NCBI GenBank assembly: GCA_030540395.1
Contig: JAUNWI010000013.1
Location: forward strand, 1 to 39,560
Length of the DNA: 39,560 nt
DNA from: Phascolarctobacterium sp.
GTDB taxonomy: Bacteria > Bacillota > Negativicutes > Acidaminococcales > Acidaminococcaceae
Reading direction: 5' to 3'
The translations under genes and the position numbers were made by a program. The notes beneath the pieces are model-generated. The model searched no databases and had not been told where the DNA came from. It saw only the letters and a program-made list of their open reading frames with translations. Of this stretch, positions 34,091-39,560 are shown one piece after another (the stretch's first letter is position 1; each line of letters starts with the position of its first letter).

Positions 34091-34500
34091 TTGTTATTTT
34101 CCTTAATCGGGGTTAGAGCAAAATCTAGCATTTTATTATTTTTACTGAATCTAAATGATGCATTTACGATTTTCTCCTTGCTAAATGATGCTAGATATAT
34201 TACAGAGTAAAATTCGTCATATGCTCTAAATTCAAAGAATTTACATTCCTTCAAGCTACCAAATTGTTCCTTAACCGTCTTTTGCAACTGCACATAGCTT
34301 TCTGCCGTAATCTTTTGCTTGAGCTCTGGACCAAAACCATTTGCTACTGTTGAGTAACTTGTTTCCAAACCTCCTACTCCCCGTAAAAAGCTTTCAATAG
34401 AACTTTGCTGCTTATTCAAAGAACCTCCTTCGGCAGCATAACAAACACTACTAATAATCAAAAAACTTACCATTATAATAGCTACTATCATTCTTTTCAT
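34087..34500 (-). CDS. small exported protein, possible DUF3887/NTF2-like fold
   Basis: Not firmly recognised. 137 residues with a clear signal peptide (K-R-M, hydrophobic 4-17, cleavage after C-Y-A near 22). The mature part begins with a helical F-L-R-G-V segment and alternates helix and strands (Y-V-Q-L-Q-K-T-V-K-E-Q-F-G; F-Y-S-V-I-Y-L-A-S-F; V-N-A-S-F-R-F), a layout reminiscent of DUF3887 domains. GGAGG lies 9-10 bases before ATG. It follows the adhesin by 69 bases, but an intrinsic terminator lies between them, and I see no separate promoter. Confidence 0.72.
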   Translation of the reverse strand: MKRMIVAIIMVSFLIISSVCYAAEGGSLNKQQSSIESFLRGVGGLETSYSTVANGFGPELKQKITAESYVQLQKTVKEQFGSLKECKFFEFRAYDEFYSVIYLASFSKEKIVNASFRFSKNNKMLDFALTPIKENNK

Positions 34501-34512
34501 TCTTTGTATCCT

Positions 34513-34552
34513 CCATTAAAAAGTAAGGCAGGTGGACCGGCCAACCTGCCTT
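34513..34552 (-). terminator. terminator after the trimeric autotransporter
   Basis: Minus strand AAGGCAGGT (34552-34544) pairs perfectly with ACCTGCCTT (34533-34525) around a 10-base loop, then ACTTTTTA. It stands just before the SD of the 137-residue exported protein, so expression of the pair depends on read-through or an unseen promoter. Confidence 0.82.
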
Positions 34553-34569
34553 AATTATAAAAGTACTAC

Positions 34570-37500
34570 TTATTTAGCTGCTAGCATTTTAGCATGCTTT
34601 TCCTGTTGAGCCTTAACCCTTGCTGCTTTTGCAGCTTGCTTCATAGCTTCAGCTTTAGCAAGTTTTGCCTTTTCTGCTTTTTCAGCTTCCTTTTGAGCAA
34701 CCTTTGCTGGGTCTCTATGGCCGAATTTCCATGTTGCACCAATTCCACCCATTACTTCTTCACCTGAAGTAGAAACGCTTAAGCTAATCATAAAGTTCTT
34801 ATTGGGATAGTGGAAGAAGCCCAATGCAGCACCAGTTTTATCCCTGTATTGGCCAATACCTACAGCGATTTCTGTCGGAGCGGTAGGATCATAGCCCATT
34901 GTGCGCAAGTTAGCAATTGCAGCAGCCATTGCGCCAACCTTATCAATCTTAGCATCCACTTTATCAATACGATTATCAAGGCGTGCCACTTCATCACGAC
35001 GAATTTGAGCTTCAGCATTAATTGCCCCAACAGCAGTCTTATCATTGATATATTGCTCGCTAGCTGCAATTTCATCATCCAAATCACCCAAATAGCCTAA
35101 ATCAGATAGATTGATGCTATTATTATTCTTATCTCTGATTCCTACATCACCATCATTGATAATAACATTCTTGCGAACGTTATTGGCATCCACTGAGCTT
35201 ACTACCAAGCCACCATCCTTTGAAAGTGTAGTGGTAGTAGTACCGGCTGTATTAGTAATCGTACCAGCTTCACCATTCATAGTTTGGCCAACATTGTAAG
35301 CGCCACCACTAATAGTATTAGAAATGGTTTTCGCAGTTTGAGAGCTGGTAGAAGTGTATGTACCATATGCTATGGTATCAGCAGTTCTAGTTGCTGTTTG
35401 AGAATGAGTGTTGGTAGTTATACCATTGGTTACTATATTCTTATTCTCGTTATATCTAGTGGTATTTGTTACTTTATTTGTACCAATCTCAACTCTATTG
35501 GTTACATTACCCTTGGAATCTACCTTAAAATTCCCGTCAGCGGCACTAAAGTTACCAACGCTGTCAATTTTCACCTTTCCTTCGGCAAAACTTGCGCTAC
35601 CATCAGCACTAATTACTAAGTCTCCACCAATAGTTCCAGTATTCTTATCGATAATCTTGTTACCTAAAACAATATTATCAACGTTAAGAGTACCTGTTGT
35701 AATGGTATTGCCATTAATGGTAGTAGTACCGCTACCATTGCCGGATGCACCAAAGACCGTACCATTAGTGCCTGTGGTTACAGTATGAGTAGTACCATTT
35801 TCATAGTCTATGTAAGTATCTTTAATTCCGGTGCTGGTTATAGTGGAACTTGCGGAAGAAGTAGTAATACCTGCTGCATCCTTGCTAATTAAAGATTCGG
35901 TAATGCCACTACCATTTACACTAGAGCTTGCTGTAGCAAGGGTATTTCCAGCTGCATCTTTCTTGGTGTAAATATCATTAATACCACTAGTAGTTACAGT
36001 AGCTTGAGCTTTAGTACCCGTAGTTGTATCAGTTGCAGTAATATCAGAGCCACCCTTTGCGGTTACTTTCCCAGCTTGGGAAATAGAGAAATTAGTGCCA
36101 TTAGCAGTTACAGTACCATCCTGGTTTGCCTTTACATAAGTTGAACCATTATTGCCATACATGCTTGCACCACTTGCAGTGACATCTACCCTACCAGATT
36201 GTGCATAATTGCCAGCAGTATTCTTTTCATAGTGGATCATATAAGAAGAATCGGCATTATTGTTGAGAACAGTCTTTTTAGTCTCGGCTGCATCCACAGC
36301 AGTTGCATTAATGGAACCATTTGCACCTAAGGTCAAATCGCTGCCAATAGTATTTCCATTGTTATCAATAATCTTGTTTCCAAGGTTAATTGTATCTACA
36401 TTCAATGTCTTAGTTGTGATGGTTCCATCTCCCAAAGTAGTACCTGTTCCCAAAGTAATTTTACCATCGGTAATAGTTGTTCTAGTACCTACAGTAATCT
36501 TACCATTGGTCATACTTGCACTACCAGTAGTTACGGTGCCCGCAACCACATTGCCAGTAGTAATCTTGCTGCCATTAATAGTGGTAGTACCTAAGTTAGT
36601 CCCATTATCAGAACCCGTAAAGGCGGTTCCGGAAGTATTAGTAGTTACAGTATGGCTTATACCGTCTTTTACATGGGATTCGTTCACACCACTGGTAGTT
36701 ACTTGCACCTTTGCTACTTCAACATATTTGTCATTTGTAGCATCATATACCAGTGCAGAATTCTTGACACCATTAGCGGTATCTACTACAGAGCTGTATT
36801 GTCTATCGGTAGTTGTTACCTTAACATCAGATCCACCTTTAGCTGTAACCTTACCAGAGCTGCTAACGGTAAAGTTCTTGCTGGTAACAGTAAAAATGCC
36901 ATTACCACCATTTGCTTTAACATCGATGTTACCATTTTGACCAGCTCTTACATAAGTGTTGGTATCCGCACCATACATAGTTGCTCCGCTGGCAGTAACA
37001 TCTACCTTGCCAGATTGGGTATATGTGCCACTGCCATCGCCAGTATAATGAATCATGTAAGCATTATCAGAATTATTTACAAAAGTATTCTTTTTCGTAC
37101 CAATACTATCCACAGCAGTTGCGGTAATAGAACCATTAGCACCCATGGACAAATCGTTGCCACCAACTGGATTACCTGCATTATCAGTGATGGTGCCTCC
37201 TAGCTTAATGTTTTTAACAGTCAGTGTATCACCAGTTAAGCTACTTTCACCCACTTGCACTTTACCATCGGATAGAACAACCTTATTGGCACTAGTACCA
37301 ACACTTACATTATTATTAGATATGGTAACATTACCAGATACAAACTTATTTGCATTAATGGTACCAGTTGTAATAGTATTGCCTTTAATTGTGGTAGTTG
37401 TGTTATCGGGAGCTCTGAAGGTTGTACCACTACCATTAGTTGTTACACTGTAAGTTCCAGTACCATTGGTATAGCTATTATAAACACCGCTTGTAGTATC

Positions 37501-39560
37501 TACTAGTGAACGAGCAGTTACGTTTGCATTTTTCGCAGTTGCATCCAGAGCTTTTTTATAGGTAGTATCAGCTGTAATGGCATTTGCGATTACGCCATTG
37601 CTTGCAGTAGCAGTACCGGTATTGCTTACACTGAAAATCGAACTGGTTCCTGCTACAGGATTCTTCAGGCTCATGGATCCATCAGCACCAACGCTAAGAT
37701 TTGTGCCACTGAACGTTAAAGTGCCATGACTAGTTAAGCTAGCTGTTTTATTCACTTCGTCAACTGTCAAGCCATAGCTACCTGATTTTACAGAAACAGT
37801 TTTGCTACCATAAACTGCGGCAGCACCTTTATTAAGGCTCAAGCTAGCAGAAGTACCATCTGCATAGCCAGTTTGAGTCAAATTGGTACCCACACTGCTA
37901 TTATTTACATATACTGTACCAGTGGATTGCAAGGCCCCTGCGTCGTTATAATTTGATTGTGTCAAACGAGTTCCATAAGTGGCATTGTTCACATAAGCTG
38001 CGCCTGCAGAAGCTGCTTTACCAGTATTCTTATCGTATTTATTGGCTGTTACTGAATATTCACCCTGTCCTAAAGTAGCATTGGTGCTATATTCAGTTTT
38101 AGCAGTAGTTGTTGTTACAAGCTTTTTACCAAAATCAGAATCACTATCATCAACTAGTTCGTTACTATATTGGTATTCATAGTTTACCTTACTATTACTT
38201 AAAGTAATGCTACCCTTTGCATCCTCTGCACTAGTTCCAGTGGAATTATTAATACTCAGGCCACCTTGAACAGTGGTTTTAGTATTTTGTTTCTTGTAAC
38301 CAGGAGCAGAAGCATTTCCATCATTATAGGTATAATATTCCTTTACAGTATTCAGAGAAGCCAAGCCATTATTGGCACTTAAAGTATTTGTTGCCTTTGT
38401 ACCATTAGACATTCTGCCATCAAGCATGTTTTCACTGCTGGAAGCAATATCCTTTTGACTACTGCCAACAATACTGAAAGAACCATTGTTCTGAGACATG
38501 GTATTGTCTTGATCTATTTTGCTAAACTCTGTTGTGGTTTCCCCTGTTTCATTACCAGACTTATCAACTTTACGCACATACAGCTTTTGATATGTATCAT
38601 TAGACTTAGAATAATTCAAGCCATCATCTGCTGTGGACTTGAAACTATTTGTGATAGTAGTCTGGGTATCCTTAACAGTATAGGTAGTGGTTTCACCAGC
38701 AGAATTATATACCGTGAGTTTATCCTTAGTTCCACCATAAGAATTAGTTCCACTAGCTAACCCACCGGTAGCAGTACCAGTTTTAGCAATAGCTTCAGTT
38801 TGGGTAAAAGATTTTGTGGTTTTATTGCTAGAAACCATTAAACCGTTTTGGTCGCTTGTTACCTTGCCTGTAGAACTAGATACGCTGCCATTGTTTGCAC
38901 TATTATAGCCACTATTGCTACCTGCATTAACACCAACACTATTAATAGAGTCTGCATTTGTATATTTGGTTGTAGAAACACTATCATATACAATTTGCGT
39001 ACCATCATGACCACTATAGCCATCTATAGCAGCTTGGAAAGCAGCGCTGTCATAGCCAGTCCCAGTGTTTGTGTTGTAGGTCTTGCTACTTGTTAAACCA
39101 TTGTTTGCGGTAATAGCACCATTATTAGCTATAGTGGTACCTCCAGCAGTTATGCTACCCTTAACATTTAAATTACCGGTATTGCTGACATTTAAAAGTT
39201 GAGTTGTACCATTCTTCAAGGTCATTGAGCCGTTAGTACCTACAATAACGTTGCTACCATTGATAGCAACGGTACCATTCTGATTAGCTTTAACATAGGT
39301 AGCAGTATTAGCACCATAAAGTGCTGCACCATTTACATCTACAGCTACCTTACCAGTTTGTACACCATCTTTGTAAAAAATATCGCTAATGCCAGTTGTA
39401 GAATTAGTAGATACAGCTTTTGTTGTATTGTTTTGAGCGGTTGCACTTAAAGCTGTTTTAGTACCTGTTGCTCCTGTATCTACCATCTTAGCAGTTAAGC
39501 CACTATTAGCTGTAATAAGGCCGTTAGCAGTTAAATTACCGGTACTGCTTACACTTAAAA
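34570..39560 (-). CDS. trimeric autotransporter adhesin (YadA-like), start outside window
   Basis: Giant surface adhesin of the type Vc family: three chains form one outer-membrane barrel through which a fibrous passenger is displayed. The frame stays open to the window edge; codons upstream of the first internal ATG (39486) keep the L-x-V-S-x-T-G-N-L-T-A repeat pattern, so the gene is incomplete at its 5' end. Numbering from that ATG, 1-1460 is a Thr/Ser/Gly/Asn-rich beta-repeat passenger without cysteine; 1465-1520 is a coiled-coil stalk (A-E-A-Q-I-R-R-D-E-V-A-R-L); 1530-1589 gives the four barrel strands ending G-A-T-W-K-F-G; 1590-1638 is a Lys/Ala-rich tail after the barrel, unusual for the family. 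Two ~270-residue internal repeats lie at 35728-37398. Confidence 0.94.
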   Translation of the reverse strand, partial: LSVSSTGNLTANGLITANSGLTAKMVDTGATGTKTALSATAQNNTTKAVSTNSTTGISDIFYKDGVQTGKVAVDVNGAALYGANTATYVKANQNGTVAINGSNVIVGTNGSMTLKNGTTQLLNVSNTGNLNVKGSITAGGTTIANNGAITANNGLTSSKTYNTNTGTGYDSAAFQAAIDGYSGHDGTQIVYDSVSTTKYTNADSINSVGVNAGSNSGYNSANNGSVSSSTGKVTSDQNGLMVSSNKTTKSFTQTEAIAKTGTATGGLASGTNSYGGTKDKLTVYNSAGETTTYTVKDTQTTITNSFKSTADDGLNYSKSNDTYQKLYVRKVDKSGNETGETTTEFSKIDQDNTMSQNNGSFSIVGSSQKDIASSSENMLDGRMSNGTKATNTLSANNGLASLNTVKEYYTYNDGNASAPGYKKQNTKTTVQGGLSINNSTGTSAEDAKGSITLSNSKVNYEYQYSNELVDDSDSDFGKKLVTTTTAKTEYSTNATLGQGEYSVTANKYDKNTGKAASAGAAYVNNATYGTRLTQSNYNDAGALQSTGTVYVNNSSVGTNLTQTGYADGTSASLSLNKGAAAVYGSKTVSVKSGSYGLTVDEVNKTASLTSHGTLTFSGTNLSVGADGSMSLKNPVAGTSSIFSVSNTGTATASNGVIANAITADTTYKKALDATAKNANVTARSLVDTTSGVYNSYTNGTGTYSVTTNGSGTTFRAPDNTTTTIKGNTITTGTINANKFVSGNVTISNNNVSVGTSANKVVLSDGKVQVGESSLTGDTLTVKNIKLGGTITDNAGNPVGGNDLSMGANGSITATAVDSIGTKKNTFVNNSDNAYMIHYTGDGSGTYTQSGKVDVTASGATMYGADTNTYVRAGQNGNIDVKANGGNGIFTVTSKNFTVSSSGKVTAKGGSDVKVTTTDRQYSSVVDTANGVKNSALVYDATNDKYVEVAKVQVTTSGVNESHVKDGISHTVTTNTSGTAFTGSDNGTNLGTTTINGSKITTGNVVAGTVTTGSASMTNGKITVGTRTTITDGKITLGTGTTLGDGTITTKTLNVDTINLGNKIIDNNGNTIGSDLTLGANGSINATAVDAAETKKTVLNNNADSSYMIHYEKNTAGNYAQSGRVDVTASGASMYGNNGSTYVKANQDGTVTANGTNFSISQAGKVTAKGGSDITATDTTTGTKAQATVTTSGINDIYTKKDAAGNTLATASSSVNGSGITESLISKDAAGITTSSASSTITSTGIKDTYIDYENGTTHTVTTGTNGTVFGASGNGSGTTTINGNTITTGTLNVDNIVLGNKIIDKNTGTIGGDLVISADGSASFAEGKVKIDSVGNFSAADGNFKVDSKGNVTNRVEIGTNKVTNTTRYNENKNIVTNGITTNTHSQTATRTADTIAYGTYTSTSSQTAKTISNTISGGAYNVGQTMNGEAGTITNTAGTTTTTLSKDGGLVVSSVDANNVRKNVIINDGDVGIRDKNNNSINLSDLGYLGDLDDEIAASEQYINDKTAVGAINAEAQIRRDEVARLDNRIDKVDAKIDKVGAMAAAIANLRTMGYDPTAPTEIAVGIGQYRDKTGAALGFFHYPNKNFMISLSVSTSGEEVMGGIGATWKFGHRDPAKVAQKEAEKAEKAKLAKAEAMKQAAKAARVKAQQEKHAKMLAAK
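35728..36588 (-). repeat. adhesin super-repeat copy 2
   Basis: Encodes residues 967-1253 (numbering from 39486). It begins I-N-G-S-K-I-T-T-G and includes L-G-N-K-I-I-D-N-N-G-N-T-I-G, then A-T-A-V-D, S-Y-M-I-H-Y, V-D-V-T-A-S-G-A-S-M-Y-G and V-T-A-K-G-G-S-D, in the same order as copy 1. The start of a third copy (I-N-G-N-T-I-T-T-G ... L-G-N-K-I-I-D) follows at 35596-35727. Confidence 0.75.
36589..37398 (-). repeat. adhesin super-repeat copy 1
   Basis: Encodes residues 697-966: T-T-T-I-K-G-N-T-I-T-T-G, I-K-L-G-G-T-I-T-D-N-A-G-N-P-V-G, G-S-I-T-A-T-A-V-D, A-Y-M-I-H-Y, V-D-V-T-A-S-G-A-T-M-Y-G and V-T-A-K-G-G-S-D, matching copy 2 block by block at the protein level with clear divergence between copies. 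Confidence 0.75.

Noticed and set aside
35596..37398. CRISPR-like regular repeats in the adhesin
   Set aside because: Repeats are long, diverged and in frame with a protein; no short identical repeats with unique spacers.
35284..39096. Several long open frames on the plus strand opposite the adhesin
   Set aside because: They are antisense shadows of a low-complexity Thr/Ser/Asn-rich coding strand, with no SD and no recognisable protein features.
39484..39486. Internal ATG as the true start of the adhesin
   Set aside because: The frame continues upstream with the same repeat pattern to the window edge, and no SD or signal peptide is found at this ATG.

Overview
The window looks like a chromosomal segment of a Negativicutes bacterium (a diderm Firmicute; a Phascolarctobacterium/Acidaminococcus-type gut organism would fit, but genus is inference). 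The reasons are a classic Firmicutes housekeeping order (smc-ftsY-ylxM-ffh-rpsP-khpA-ylqD-rimM-trmD-methyltransferase-rplS-lepB-rbgA-rnhB-yraN-comM) together with a YadA-type trimeric autotransporter, which needs an outer membrane. Nearly everything is on the minus strand, so transcription runs from high to low coordinates; only the pantothenate transporter pair is on plus.

4-7469: the promoter-proximal part of a surface-polysaccharide locus. A strong promoter and ~155-nt leader precede a membrane NDP-sugar 4,6-dehydratase, an HpcH/HpaI-type aldolase-like protein, a diaminopimelate-decarboxylase-like PLP enzyme, an initiating sugar-phosphate transferase, a class IV aminotransferase and two GT2 glycosyltransferases. 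The locus is AT-rich (hand counts of 28-35% GC in 60-base blocks, against 55-62% inside the dehydratase gene). The aldolase/decarboxylase/aminotransferase trio is unusual and is the best candidate here for an undescribed pathway.

7517-10629: tRNA-Pro(GGG) with its own promoter and tandem terminators, then the UPF0735(ACT)-hom-thrB homoserine operon. 10676-14857: DUF512 radical SAM protein, cobO-type adenosyltransferase, der and plsY, read as one unit. 14869-17750: rnhB-yraN-comM behind a good promoter and a structured leader. 17783-19275: lepB-rbgA. 19419-24642: the ylxM-ffh-rpsP-khpA-ylqD-rimM-trmD-methyltransferase-rplS translation/secretion operon, with a second promoter and folded leader directly before rplS. 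24630-31632: small membrane protein, Cof-type phosphatase, radical SAM protein, smc and ftsY. 31641-33609: yhdT-like small subunit and panF on plus, ending in a bidirectional terminator.

33623-39560: two small exported proteins of unknown function lie downstream of, and separated by a terminator from, a very large trimeric autotransporter whose start is outside the window. It carries ~270-residue internal repeats and an unusual Lys/Ala-rich tail after its beta-barrel.

Several gene starts were moved from the longest reading frame to an internal start with a well-placed Shine-Dalgarno (SD) sequence or in agreement with promoter position (der, DUF512, lepB, methyltransferase, khpA, rpsP, radical SAM, phosphatase, 140-aa membrane protein, yhdT). 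Imperfect palindromic elements occur in three intergenic regions (12834, 19314, 30271).
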